From Mucilaginibacter sp. cycad4 (lineage in GTDB: Bacteria; Bacteroidota; Bacteroidia; Sphingobacteriales; Sphingobacteriaceae), in assembly GCF_034263275.1 (NCBI RefSeq), contig NZ_CP139559.1, forward strand, positions 5,394,001 to 5,458,000: DNA of 64,000 nucleotides, in the 5' to 3' direction. Below are positions 27,813 through 37,302 of the stretch, one piece after another (the stretch's first letter is position 1; every line of letters starts with the position of its first letter). Under the pieces are notes generated by a model, which saw nothing but the letters and a program-made list of their open reading frames with translations, ran no database searches and was not told the DNA's origin. The translations under genes were made by a program, and so were the position numbers.

Positions 27813-30800
27813 ATGGACATTAGAAAAGAATTACAGAAACGCATCCTGGTGATTGATGGGGCGATGGGTACCATGATACAGCGGTACCAGCTTACCGAGA
27901 AGGATTTTCGTGGCGAGCGTTTTCGCGATCATCATAGCGACCTGCAGGGCAATAACGACCTGCTCAATATCACACGGCCCGATATTATCAAAGCCATCCA
28001 CGCCGAATACCTGGATGCCGGTGCCGATATTATTGAGACCAATACTTTCAGTACGCAGGTAATTTCCCTTGCCGATTATCACCTCGAAGAACTGGCCTAT
28101 GAACTAAGCTACGAAGGTGCGCGCATTGCCCGCGAAGTTGCCGATGAATATACGCAGCGCAACCCTGCCAAACCGCGCTTTGTTGCCGGTGCCATAGGCC
28201 CAACCAACCGTACTGCTTCTTTATCGCCTGATGTAAATGACCCGGGATACCGCGCCGTTACTTTTGATGACCTTGCCGAAGCCTATTATGACCAGGTTCG
28301 TGGCTTGGTTGATGGTGGTTCGCATTTGTTATTGGTTGAAACTATTTTCGATACATTGAACGCCAAGGCTGCTTTGTTCGCCATAAAACGGTATGAGCTG
28401 GAATGTAAAGCTGCCGGTAAGGATTTTCCTGCCTTCCGCGATAACGGCGGTATCATGATTTCGGGTACCATTACCGATGCTTCGGGCCGTACCCTTTCCG
28501 GGCAAACGGTTGAGGCTTTCTGGAACTCGATAAGCCACGCCAACCTGCTATCAGTAGGTTTAAATTGTGCTTTAGGTGCCAGGGAAATGCGCCCACACCT
28601 GGCCGAGCTTTCTGAAAAAGCAGGTGTATTTATCTCTGCTTACCCAAACGCCGGTTTACCTAACGAGTTTGGCCAGTACGATGAAACCCCGCATGAAACC
28701 GCGCACCAGGTTGATGATTTTATCAAGTCCGGGTTGGTTAACATCGTTGGTGGTTGCTGTGGTACTACACCCGAGCATATTAAATGCATTGCCGATAAGG
28801 CTGCTAAATATCCGCCCCGCCCTATCCCGCAAATTGAGCCGGATATGCGCCTGAGCGGTTTGGAATCCGTTACCATAAAACCCGAAAGCATCTTTGTGAA
28901 CGTGGGTGAACGTACCAATATCACCGGCTCTCCAAAGTTCTCTAAACTCATCCTTGCCGAAGATTATGAGGCAGCCTTATCTGTTGCCCTGCAACAGGTT
29001 GAAGGAGGCGCACAGGTCATCGACATTAACATGGATGAGGGCATGATCGATTCGGAAGCGGTGATGGTGAAATTTCTGAACCTTGTTGCCTCCGAGCCGG
29101 ATATCGCCAAACTGCCTATCATGATCGACTCCTCAAAATGGACAGTGATCGAGGCTGGTTTGAAATGCGTACAGGGTAAAGGTATAGTGAACTCTATCTC
29201 CCTAAAAGAGGGTGAGGAAAAATTCAGGGAGCAGGCCCGGAAAATCTTAAGCTATGGTGCAGCCACCGTTGTAATGGCCTTTGACGAAACCGGTCAGGCC
29301 GATTCATTGGAGCGCCGTATCGAAATCTGTAAACGCTCATACGATATCCTGGTGAATGAAGTGGGTTTCCCACCGCAGGACATCATTTTTGACCCTAATA
29401 TCCTTACCGTTGCTACCGGTTTAGAAGAGCATAACAACTATGCGGTCGACTTTATTGAAGCCACCCGCTGGATCAAACAAAACCTGCCCCATGCCAAAGT
29501 GAGCGGAGGGGTAAGTAATATCTCCTTCTCGTTCAGGGGTAATAATACGGTGCGCGAAGCTATGCACTCGGCTTTCCTGTACCATGCTATTAAAGCCGGT
29601 ATGGATATGGGTATTGTTAACGCCGGGATGCTGGAAGTTTATGAAGAGATCCCCAAAAACCTGCTGGAACTGGTGGAAGACGTACTGCTTAACCGCCGTC
29701 CGGATGCTACCGAGCGTTTGGTTGAATTTGCCGATACCATCAAGAGTAAAGGCAAAGAAGTAGTGCGTGATGAAGAGTGGCGTAAAGGTACCGTTCAGGA
29801 GCGCCTCTCCCACTCACTGGTGAAGGGTATCGTTGAATACCTTGACGATGATGTGGAGGAAGCCCGCCAGGCCTACAGCAAACCCCTTGAAGTGATTGAA
29901 GGTCCGCTGATGGATGGCATGAACATCGTGGGTGATTTATTTGGCGCGGGTAAAATGTTTTTGCCGCAGGTGGTAAAATCGGCCCGTGTAATGAAAAAGG
30001 CAGTGGCTTATCTGCTGCCCTTCATCGAGGAAGAGAAAAAGAACAACGCCAATGCTGATCAGCGTGCTAATGCCGGCAAAGTTTTAATGGCTACCGTAAA
30101 AGGCGATGTACATGACATCGGCAAAAATATAGTTGGCGTGGTGTTGGCCTGTAACAACTTCGAGGTGATCGACCTTGGGGTGATGGTACCGGCACAGCGC
30201 ATTATTGAAGAGGCTAAAAAGCAAAACGTTGATATCATCGGGCTGAGTGGTTTAATTACCCCGTCGCTTGATGAGATGGTGCATTTTGCTAAGGAAATGG
30301 AGCGCGAAGGGTTTACCATTCCGCTCATCATTGGTGGTGCTACCACATCGCGCATTCATGCGGCGGTAAAAGTTGCACCGCAATACTCCGGGGCTGCCAT
30401 TCACGTGCTGGATGCATCGCGCAGTGTTACCGTATGCAGCAATCTCATGAGCAAGGATAACCGCGATGCCTATATCCAGGGCATTAAGGATGAATATGCT
30501 AAAGCCCGTGAAGCACATGCCAACAAAAAATCGGATAAACGTTTTGTAACTATCGAAGAAGCCCGCGCGGGCAAGTTCCAGATTAGCCTGGATGGCGATG
30601 TGGCGCCGAAACCTGCGTTTACCGGTACCAAAGTATTTGAGAATTTCCCGCTGGAAGAGTTGCTGCCTTATATCGATTGGACACCGTTTTTCCATACCTG
30701 GGAACTTCGCGGCAGCTATCCGAAGATCTTTGAGGATAAGTTTGTAGGCGTTGAAGCCAAAAAACTATTTGACGATGCACAGGTGCTTATGAAGCGCATC

Positions 30801-31517
30801 GTTAACGAGAAGCTGTTAACAGCCCGCGGCGTTATCGGCTTTTGGCCGGCAAATAGTGTAGGTGATGATATTGAATTGTATACCGATGAAAGTCGTACCG
30901 AAGTATTAACCCGCATTCACACTCTTCGTCAGCAAGCCGAAAAGGTAAAGAATGATCCATATTACGCCCTGTCGGATTTTATCGCACCTAAAGAAAGCGG
31001 TGTGCCTGATTATTTTGGAGGCTTTGCTGTAACCACGGGTTTGGGTTGCGACGAACTGGTAGCCGAGTTTGAGGCCGACCATGACGATTATAACAGCATT
31101 ATGGCCAAAGCCCTTGCCGACCGCCTTGCCGAAGCCTTCGCCGAAAAAATGCATGAGTTGGTACGTAAAGAACACTGGGGCTATGCCAAAGGCGAGCAAC
31201 TAAGCAATGCCGACCTGATCAAGGAGGAATACCAGGGTATCCGTCCGGCGCCGGGCTATCCCGCCTGTCCGGACCACACCGAAAAAACCACCTTGTTTGA
31301 GTTGTTAAAAGCCGAGAATAACGCGCACATGCACCTTACCGAAAGCCTGGCCATGTTACCGGCTGCGTCGGTAAGCGGTTTCTACTTCGCGCATCCGCAG
31401 GCAAGGTATTTTGGCCTTGGCAAGATCAGCAAAGACCAGGTGGAAGATTACGCGGTTAGGAAAAACATGCCGTTGGAAGATGCAGAAAGATGGTTGGGGC
31501 CAAATATTAATTATTAG
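27813..31517 (+). CDS. metH: Cobalamin-dependent methionine synthase
   Basis: A 1234-residue full-length MetH: transfers the methyl group from methyl-tetrahydrofolate to homocysteine through cobalamin. Domains in order: homocysteine/zinc domain (about 1-325, GAMGTMIQRY, zinc-site GGCCGTTPEH), pterin-binding domain (about 350-610, NVGERTNITGS), B12 cap and Rossmann domain (about 640-890; base-on cobalamin motif DVHDIGKNIVG near residue 765), and the AdoMet reactivation domain to the end (RPAPGYPACPDH). The start follows the riboswitch leader. metF lies downstream, separated by an inserted IS. Confidence 0.97.
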   Translation: MDIRKELQKRILVIDGAMGTMIQRYQLTEKDFRGERFRDHHSDLQGNNDLLNITRPDIIKAIHAEYLDAGADIIETNTFSTQVISLADYHLEELAYELSYEGARIAREVADEYTQRNPAKPRFVAGAIGPTNRTASLSPDVNDPGYRAVTFDDLAEAYYDQVRGLVDGGSHLLLVETIFDTLNAKAALFAIKRYELECKAAGKDFPAFRDNGGIMISGTITDASGRTLSGQTVEAFWNSISHANLLSVGLNCALGAREMRPHLAELSEKAGVFISAYPNAGLPNEFGQYDETPHETAHQVDDFIKSGLVNIVGGCCGTTPEHIKCIADKAAKYPPRPIPQIEPDMRLSGLESVTIKPESIFVNVGERTNITGSPKFSKLILAEDYEAALSVALQQVEGGAQVIDINMDEGMIDSEAVMVKFLNLVASEPDIAKLPIMIDSSKWTVIEAGLKCVQGKGIVNSISLKEGEEKFREQARKILSYGAATVVMAFDETGQADSLERRIEICKRSYDILVNEVGFPPQDIIFDPNILTVATGLEEHNNYAVDFIEATRWIKQNLPHAKVSGGVSNISFSFRGNNTVREAMHSAFLYHAIKAGMDMGIVNAGMLEVYEEIPKNLLELVEDVLLNRRPDATERLVEFADTIKSKGKEVVRDEEWRKGTVQERLSHSLVKGIVEYLDDDVEEARQAYSKPLEVIEGPLMDGMNIVGDLFGAGKMFLPQVVKSARVMKKAVAYLLPFIEEEKKNNANADQRANAGKVLMATVKGDVHDIGKNIVGVVLACNNFEVIDLGVMVPAQRIIEEAKKQNVDIIGLSGLITPSLDEMVHFAKEMEREGFTIPLIIGGATTSRIHAAVKVAPQYSGAAIHVLDASRSVTVCSNLMSKDNRDAYIQGIKDEYAKAREAHANKKSDKRFVTIEEARAGKFQISLDGDVAPKPAFTGTKVFENFPLEELLPYIDWTPFFHTWELRGSYPKIFEDKFVGVEAKKLFDDAQVLMKRIVNEKLLTARGVIGFWPANSVGDDIELYTDESRTEVLTRIHTLRQQAEKVKNDPYYALSDFIAPKESGVPDYFGGFAVTTGLGCDELVAEFEADHDDYNSIMAKALADRLAEAFAEKMHELVRKEHWGYAKGEQLSNADLIKEEYQGIRPAPGYPACPDHTEKTTLFELLKAENNAHMHLTESLAMLPAASVSGFYFAHPQARYFGLGKISKDQVEDYAVRKNMPLEDAERWLGPNINY

Positions 31518-31556
31518 CCCCCCGCCCCCTAAAGGGGGAGGAAGAATAAAAAAATT

Positions 31557-31588
31557 CGCCGCCACTCGGCTGGAGCCGAGCGGCGGCG
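31557..31588. terminator. GC-rich hairpin after metH
   Basis: Arms CGCCGCCACTCGGC and GCCGAGCGGCGGCG around a TGGA loop: 13 pairs and one mismatch. A runs flank it, so on the minus strand it would be followed by T; on the plus strand the T run is absent. Confidence 0.6.
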
Positions 31589-31721
31589 TTAAAAAAAAGC
31601 GTAAGGCGCGTGCGATTCCCCTCTTGAGAGGGGGGGGAGGGGTGTGTTAAACAAAGTGGGAATGAACACCAGACAACACACCCCTCCCTACACACATTAC
31701 CGACGCACCCCCTCTCAAGAG

Positions 31722-32884
31722 CAGGGCTGTTGCATTCTAAATATTATAAGTTAACTTGAGGTCAAAAAAGTTAGGATGGATAAGAGCATATTAGCGTATT
31801 TATCAGAGTTACCGGATATAAGGCGAAAGGCAGGCCAGCGCCATGACCAGACTTTCATTCTGTTGCTTGTGTTAATGAGTACAATGAGCGGTTATCATGG
31901 CTATCGTTCGATGGGTGATTTTATAAAGCGGAATGAAGTCGATCTTTTGGCCTTCTTTCAGCCTAATAAAGCCCGCCTTCCAAGCTTTTATACTATAAGA
32001 CGTGTAATACAAGATTTAGACTTTAACAGCTTAAATGAGAGTTTCCATAAATGGGCCAGTCAGCATATTGATTTGTCTAAAAATGAATGGCTACATATAG
32101 ATGGTAAGGCAATGAAAGGGACGATGAGCGATTATTCTCTTGACAAACAACGATTTGTAAGCCTGGTAAGCTTGTATAGTAGCAGGAGTAATCAAGTCGT
32201 TGGCCATGGTTTAGTTGACAACTCAAAACAAAGTGAAATCTCTGTAGTTCAGCAGCTTATTTCCAGTTTAGGATTACAGGGGGTAACGTTTACACTTGAC
32301 GCATTACATTGTCAAAAAAAACGGTAGAGGCTATTATTGATACAGATAACAATTATATAATAGGTGTGAAGAAGAATCAAAAGAACCTTTACAAAAAGAT
32401 CGAAACCATTACATCGGACGAGGCAATGGTTTGTAGTAAGTTTGTTGAGTTGTTGAAAAACAAAGGGCGAATAGAACGTAGAACAGTTTGGGTGTACCCG
32501 GGAACAGAGGAAATCAGTAACACATGGGCTGGGGTAAGCCAACTTATTAAAGTGCATCGCTGGGTAAAAGAAAAAGGACGTATCCGGGAAGAATACGCCT
32601 TTTTCATCAGTAGCTTAATCGGTAATGCGCAAATATTCTGCCATGGTATTAAAAGCCATTGGAGTATAGAAAACAGTCTTCATTGGGTAAAGGACGTGAC
32701 ATTTAACGAAGACGCTTCACGAATTAGAACATCCAATGCGCCTGAAAATACTTCTGTGTTCAGAAACATAGTTATTAATGTATTTAGAATAAATGATTAC
32801 CCAAACCTCGCACAAGCGCAAAGGCTTGTTTGCAACGATATCAACAGGTTGAAACAACTATTAAATTAGAATGCAACAGCCCTG
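31722..32884 (+). mobile_element. ISAs1-family insertion sequence, 1163 bp, with 10-bp target duplication
   Basis: Perfect 19-bp terminal inverted repeats (CAGGGCTGTTGCATTCTAA at the left, its complement at the right end). The host duplication CTCTCAAGAG is present at 31712-31721 and 32885-32894, perfect. The single transposase gene is split by a frameshift. The duplication is intact, which points to recent insertion. The element lies between metH and metF, inside a short palindrome of the CCCTCTTGAGAGGGG kind. Confidence 0.96.
31776..32869 (+). pseudogene. ISAs1-type transposase (DDE), frameshifted at A8
   Basis: Two overlapping frames form one transposase. Frame 1 (31776-32327) carries the DUF4372-like N-terminus and the first catalytic region (HIDGKAMKG, LDALHCQ). 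Frame 2 (from 32309) continues with VEAIIDTDNNYIIGVKKNQK and the rest (IKSHWSIENSLHWVKDV, with the catalytic Glu). The shift is at eight A (32314-32321); one more A would give QKKTVEAII, the family continuation. It may be dead, a sequencing artefact, or produced by -1 slippage. No ribosomal binding site is needed for frame 2 in the latter case. Confidence 0.88.
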
Positions 32885-32961
32885 CTCTCAAGAGGGGAGC
32901 TAAAAAAAGTATATTATAAAACTTAAATAAAAAATTCCCCCTTTAGGGGGTTAGGGGTCAA

Positions 32962-33918
32962 ATGAAAATACCTGAACATATAGCAAACGCCAACGGCAAA
33001 ACACTTTTTTCTTTTGAACTGATCCCGCCTTTAAAGGGGCAGAGCATCCAGGGCATTTATAATGCTATCGATCCATTGATGGAATTTAAACCTCCGTTTA
33101 TTGATGTTACTACCCTGCGCGAGGATTTTATTTATAAGCAGCATCCAAGCGGTCTGCTCGAGAAACTCTCTTACCGCAAGCGTCCGGGCACTATTGCTAT
33201 TTGCGCGGCTATTATGAACAGGTATAAGGTCGATACCGTGCCTCACCTGCTTTGCGGCGGCTTTACTAAAGACGAAACCGAGAATGCCCTTATCGAGCTG
33301 GAGTTTTTAGGTATCGAAAACGTACTCGTTTTACGCGGTGATGCCCGTCTCGGTGATTCATCATTTGTACCTACGCCTAACGGCCATTGCTATGCTACTG
33401 ATTTGCTGCAGCAGGTGGTTAACCTCAACAACGGTATTTACCTGCATGAGGACCATGGCAATACTGCCAAAACAAACTTTTGTATTGGCGTGGCCGGCTA
33501 CCCTGAAAAGCATTTTGAGGCCCCTAACCTTAAAACCGATTTCAAATACCTTAAACAAAAGGTAGAGATGGGCGCGCAGTTCATTGTAACCCAAATGTTT
33601 TTTGATATCGACAGATACAAGGAGTTTGTAAACGGCTGCCGGGCCAATGGCATCAATGTGCCTATTATCCCCGGCCTGAAGCCGATCACATCATCAAAAC
33701 AATTAGTTACGCTGTCAAAAACCTTCCATATCGATATTCCGGAAGATCTGAGCGATGCTATCCATGCCTGCGCCACCGAAAAGGACGTGAAAGAAGTAGG
33801 CATTGAATGGATGATTAACCAGTGTAAAGAACTGATTGCTTTTGGCGCACCGGTACTGCATTTTTATACCATGAGTAATGCCGGGCCAACCAAAAGGATT
33901 GCTGAGGCTATATTTTAG
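32962..33918 (+). CDS. metF: 5,10-methylenetetrahydrofolate reductase
   Basis: A 318-residue flavoprotein that makes 5-methyl-tetrahydrofolate for MetH. The FAD-barrel motifs are visible: FSFELIPPLKG, PPFIDVTTL, LVLRGDARLGD, FCIGVAGYPEKH, FIVTQMFFDIDRY and FIPGLKPI-type (VPIIPGLKPITS). The E. coli catalytic Glu corresponds to SFELIPP. Normal length. Formerly probably in one unit with metH and the riboswitch; the IS now separates them, so it may use a promoter supplied by the IS or the intergenic region. Confidence 0.96.
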   Translation: MKIPEHIANANGKTLFSFELIPPLKGQSIQGIYNAIDPLMEFKPPFIDVTTLREDFIYKQHPSGLLEKLSYRKRPGTIAICAAIMNRYKVDTVPHLLCGGFTKDETENALIELEFLGIENVLVLRGDARLGDSSFVPTPNGHCYATDLLQQVVNLNNGIYLHEDHGNTAKTNFCIGVAGYPEKHFEAPNLKTDFKYLKQKVEMGAQFIVTQMFFDIDRYKEFVNGCRANGINVPIIPGLKPITSSKQLVTLSKTFHIDIPEDLSDAIHACATEKDVKEVGIEWMINQCKELIAFGAPVLHFYTMSNAGPTKRIAEAIF

Positions 33919-33936
33919 GGGGCACAAACTCACAAC

Positions 33937-34035
33937 GTCATGCCGAACTTGTTTCGGCACCTCACAGGACAGGTAGCTCAATTTGCTTAGCATGGTTGCT
34001 TAGCAAGTGGGATGTTGAAACAAGTTCAACATGAC
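33937..34035. repeat. REP-like repeat, family B, second copy
   Basis: Same length (99 bp) and layout as 26446-26544: GTCATGCCGAACTTGTTTCG at the left arm and the complementary AACAAGTTCAACATGAC at the right. The inner GCTTAGC pair is direct here rather than inverted. Confidence 0.8.
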
Positions 34036-34047
34036 CTTTATCTTATT

Positions 34048-34081
34048 CCCGTCATTGCTTCGTACCTCGCAATGACGGGAA
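34048..34081. repeat. REP-like repeat, family A, short copy
   Basis: CCCGTCATT ... AATGACGGG with the internal GCTTCGTACCTCGC also found in the element at 20939-21020; a half-size version of that palindrome. Confidence 0.7.
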
Positions 34082-34159
34082 TAATTGACCACCAGATATT
34101 TATAGTAACACCTATTACTAAAATAAAACACTATTTTTATTTTAGTAATAAACCTGCCT

Positions 34160-34717
34160 ATGGATACCTTTAGTCACATCAAGGCTGTTATCAGCATTAC
34201 TTTGGGGCTTAGCATTACCCATCTGCTTAAAGGCGCGGCCAAACAAATTCAGCATCCCGGCCGGGATAAACCTTATTGGGTACATAACCTGTGGACACTT
34301 TACATGTTTATTTTACTGCTGCATTTTTGGTGGTGGGAGATCAGCCTGCACGAAATTAAGCACTGGCTTTTTGCCGAATACTTTTTTATCATCATCTACA
34401 TTGTAACCTATTACAGCGTTTGTGCCCTGCTCTATCCCGACGATTTGAAGGACTATCAGGGTTATAAAGACTACTTTTACTCGCGCCGTAAATGGATCTT
34501 CGGTATTTTGGGAACGAGCTATCTGCTGGATATTATTGATACCGAAATAAAGGGCCCAAGCTATGTACATCACTACAACATCGAGTACCCTATCCGTAAT
34601 ATCAGCCATTTCATATTATGCATGATAGCCATTAAGGTGGAGAACCCTAAGTTTCATGCGGCTTTGGTGATCATCTTTATCCTGTACGAGGCTTCGTACA
34701 TACTGAGGTTATTTTAA
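34160..34717 (+). CDS. Hypothetical multi-spanning membrane protein
   Basis: A 185-residue protein with five or six hydrophobic segments (VISITLGLSITHLLKGAAK; LWTLYMFILLLHFWWWEI; YFFIIIYIVTYYSVCALLY; IFGILGTSYLLDII; FHAALVIIFILYEASYIL). Conserved-looking charged positions face the loops (HEIKHW, DDLKDYQGYKDYF). No family recognised. Isolated gene; the next one is convergent. Confidence 0.72.
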   Translation: MDTFSHIKAVISITLGLSITHLLKGAAKQIQHPGRDKPYWVHNLWTLYMFILLLHFWWWEISLHEIKHWLFAEYFFIIIYIVTYYSVCALLYPDDLKDYQGYKDYFYSRRKWIFGILGTSYLLDIIDTEIKGPSYVHHYNIEYPIRNISHFILCMIAIKVENPKFHAALVIIFILYEASYILRLF

Positions 34718-34775
34718 CGGTTAAATGAGAGGGTGCCGACATGCAACGACACCCTCTTCCCCGTCCACATGCAGG

Positions 34776-36614
34776 TTACTTGCAAAAGATAACCTGGTTC
34801 GTTTTTGCCCAGTCATTACTTTCGCCTGTGGTTAATTTGCGATAGGTTGTCAGGGTTAGGCTATATGCGCATGAGGGCCATGCGCTAAAAGGAGGAGTTA
34901 AAACAAATGGGGCCGGTGCAGCCAGGTTAAACTTCTTAGCGTCGCCACGCGGCGTTGTTCCGCTCGGCAAGCCGCTTACAGTACCTGTAGCGTTCGACCA
35001 AACGCCCAACGACCAGCTGGCAATCAGCTCATGATCTACCGTGTAATCAGCATGTGCCACGCCGCTTACTGGGGTGCAGCCGCTGCCGCCGCCGGCAAAA
35101 AGCTCTTCCAGTTTCAGCAGGTTCACTTCATTCCAGTTGTTCACATATATTTTGCCGATAAGCAATTGTGTATTAAGGTTTGGCGAGCCCGGATTAGCCG
35201 GATCGTCGGTAGTTTGAAATTGGATATATAACATCCTGCCATTTTTCTGATCCGCTACCGGTACAGCTAAACCAGGGGTAAGCCCAGTGCTGGCATCACC
35301 TCCACCTATAATGGTAGCGGTATTTAAATAAAACAGGGAGCCATAAAAGCCGTTATCAAGCGCAGGCTGATCAACCCGAACCCAGCCATTGGCATCAGGG
35401 TGCAGCACATGATCGGGGATCGGATTTGGATAATTATCGGCCGGAACACTATCGGGTACCGAAGCAAGTTGATTAATGTCGATCACTACATCCTGAAAAG
35501 CAGTTGTGCCGTTCCAGGTAATTTGCCGGGTGGCAACCTTTAAGGCGGTGGTTTCCATCTGGGCTGTTGTTACCGGACTAAAGTTTACATTATCAGTCGA
35601 GAATAAAAAGCGGTAATAAAGCGGACTGGCAGGCGCTGTTGGCACCTTCTTGGTGGCATAGCCCCCCAGCTTCACCGAACCGAAGAAACCATAACCGGCG
35701 CCACCCGCTCCAAATTTACTCATGAGGGTTTTACCGCTGCCATCAATATCAGATGTAATGCTGAAATTTCCTACCGAAGTAAACCATGGCGTATCGCTGG
35801 TAATGATGCCGCCGCCTTTAATGCAAAGCTTTACACAGAAACAGTTATTGGCGTTGTGCCTGTCGTTTTGGCGGCCGCGGGTACGGTCTTCGGCAAGCAA
35901 TACTGTGCCTGATGAGCTTTCAACCCTGAAATAATAATCAGGACCGGCGGGCCATTCCACATTAAGCCATGGTAATAAGGTTTTCCTGAAATTGTCGCCA
36001 GGGTATACGATAGTAAATTTACCGTTGTTTTCGGTATACGCGTTGCCCAAATAGTCGTCTTGCAGCAGGTCGACATCATAGGCAAAAACCTTAACGCCGG
36101 GGATTGGCTTTTGAGTTTCACAATCGTTTACATAACCGCAAACCACCCAGATATCCAACAGGGTAAGGATGCGGCAAAACCATTTGGAATCTATTTTATA
36201 ATCAAATCGTGCATATTGGGCATTTTCCTGGCTGCTTTTATATAATGGTTGCAGTGTGGTAATATGAAACTGCAATGCCGGATCTTTTTTAGGCACAGGA
36301 ATTTTGAATGGCACGTTGCCGCAATACCAGTCCACATCAATACTGCCGCCTTCATAGCCGGATTTGCCGCCGTCAATTTCGATAGTGAAATCACCATTTT
36401 CCTGCACATCGGCCTGGGTAATGAACAGCCGTTCCTTTGCTTTCAGCTCTTCATCATTTACCTGGTGAAAAGTTTGTTTGGGATCGGCCACAGCAAGCCG
36501 GGTTTCGTTTTGCTGATCGGAAGGGCGATAAACTTTTACCGATGTGCCCGCAACAGGCAGTTCGCAGTCCGAACATAATAAACCGCGAAGGTTCCCTTTA
36601 ATAATGTAGTTCAT
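34776..36614 (-). CDS. Large hypothetical protein with transthyretin-like beta domains
   Basis: A 612-residue protein with no signal peptide. The N-terminus (MNYIIKGNLRGLLCSDCELPVAGTSVKVY) and a second region (about 160-235, VCGYVNDCETQKPIPGVKVF, GNAYTENNGKFTIVYPGD) resemble transthyretin or carboxypeptidase-regulatory beta sandwiches. There are several Cys pairs (CSDC, NCFCVKLC). The C-terminal half is rich in G, T and P (AGGSGCTPVSG) and beta strands. It might be a structural or binding protein, but without an export signal its location is unclear. Function unknown. Confidence 0.7.
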   Translation of the reverse strand: MNYIIKGNLRGLLCSDCELPVAGTSVKVYRPSDQQNETRLAVADPKQTFHQVNDEELKAKERLFITQADVQENGDFTIEIDGGKSGYEGGSIDVDWYCGNVPFKIPVPKKDPALQFHITTLQPLYKSSQENAQYARFDYKIDSKWFCRILTLLDIWVVCGYVNDCETQKPIPGVKVFAYDVDLLQDDYLGNAYTENNGKFTIVYPGDNFRKTLLPWLNVEWPAGPDYYFRVESSSGTVLLAEDRTRGRQNDRHNANNCFCVKLCIKGGGIITSDTPWFTSVGNFSITSDIDGSGKTLMSKFGAGGAGYGFFGSVKLGGYATKKVPTAPASPLYYRFLFSTDNVNFSPVTTAQMETTALKVATRQITWNGTTAFQDVVIDINQLASVPDSVPADNYPNPIPDHVLHPDANGWVRVDQPALDNGFYGSLFYLNTATIIGGGDASTGLTPGLAVPVADQKNGRMLYIQFQTTDDPANPGSPNLNTQLLIGKIYVNNWNEVNLLKLEELFAGGGSGCTPVSGVAHADYTVDHELIASWSLGVWSNATGTVSGLPSGTTPRGDAKKFNLAAPAPFVLTPPFSAWPSCAYSLTLTTYRKLTTGESNDWAKTNQVIFCK

Positions 36615-36842
36615 AAGTTTTTGATTAGTATTTGTACCGGCCTACTCTTTAAACTGGATTTTCAGCTTACTCCACCGCAAGCAGGCTGACGTACAGCTCA
36701 TTTGCTGTGTCAAAGTTTGGGCAAAACCGGCGCGCAATCAACGTTGCCACTACGCTATTACAGCCTGTAGTGGTACGCGATATAAAAACGTATCATCAAC
36801 ATGAACCAAACGTAGAACTACGCGCTAAGAGAAAACACGTAT

Positions 36843-36876
36843 ATAAAAAAAGCGCCTTTCCGGGCTGGAAAGACGC
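36843..36876 (-). terminator. Orphan intrinsic terminator on the minus strand
   Basis: On the minus strand: GCGTCTTTCC, loop AGCCC, GGAAAGGCGC (36876-36852), then seven T. No gene lies upstream of it on that strand for over 400 bases, while the 612-residue gene starts 230 bases downstream. Confidence 0.8.
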
Positions 36877-37302
36877 AGGCTCATAAACTTCGGTTTGTTA
36901 TTGGTTCAGTAAAGGACTGGGTGATCTTGTTTCATGTTTAATTAACACCTCTTAACATTTAGCAAAACCGGCAATCGTAATATTAATACTACCTGAAGCA
37001 ATTTAATAAATAATATTTATAATTTAATATAAAACTTCACCATTTAAAACATGATATTTTATACAGAAAAGTCACAAAGAGGAGCCTGTTTACCGCCACG
37101 TAAGATTACAGTTTCTGATACGTAAAAATACGTATTATACGAGGGTAATAAAACGCAAGTAATTCGCAATTAATTAATAATCAACGATATAAAATCATAC
37201 CAAAATCCAATTACAGCTTATATGACCGGGGTTCTCATTGAAAGGGATGCTTATTAGTATTAGTTTTATACAAAACTAAATCCCTACACGCTATTATTTT
37301 TT
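36877..37302. other. 426-base gene-free, AT-rich stretch
   Basis: No ORF of note on either strand. A 7-bp-arm palindrome lies at 37117-37134. The minus strand could carry a small transcript ending at the orphan terminator (36852-36876). The plus strand presumably holds the promoter of the gene at 37303, but I cannot point to clear -33/-7 boxes. Confidence 0.5.
37117..37134. promoter_or_regulatory. Palindrome ATACGTA-AAAA-TACGTAT
   Basis: A perfect 7-bp inverted repeat with a four-base spacer, 170 bases before the gene at 37303. Possible operator. Confidence 0.35.

Noticed and set aside
31518..31721. Possible CRISPR or tandem repeat array before the IS
   Set aside because: Only single palindromes and C/G-rich runs; no regularly spaced repeats.
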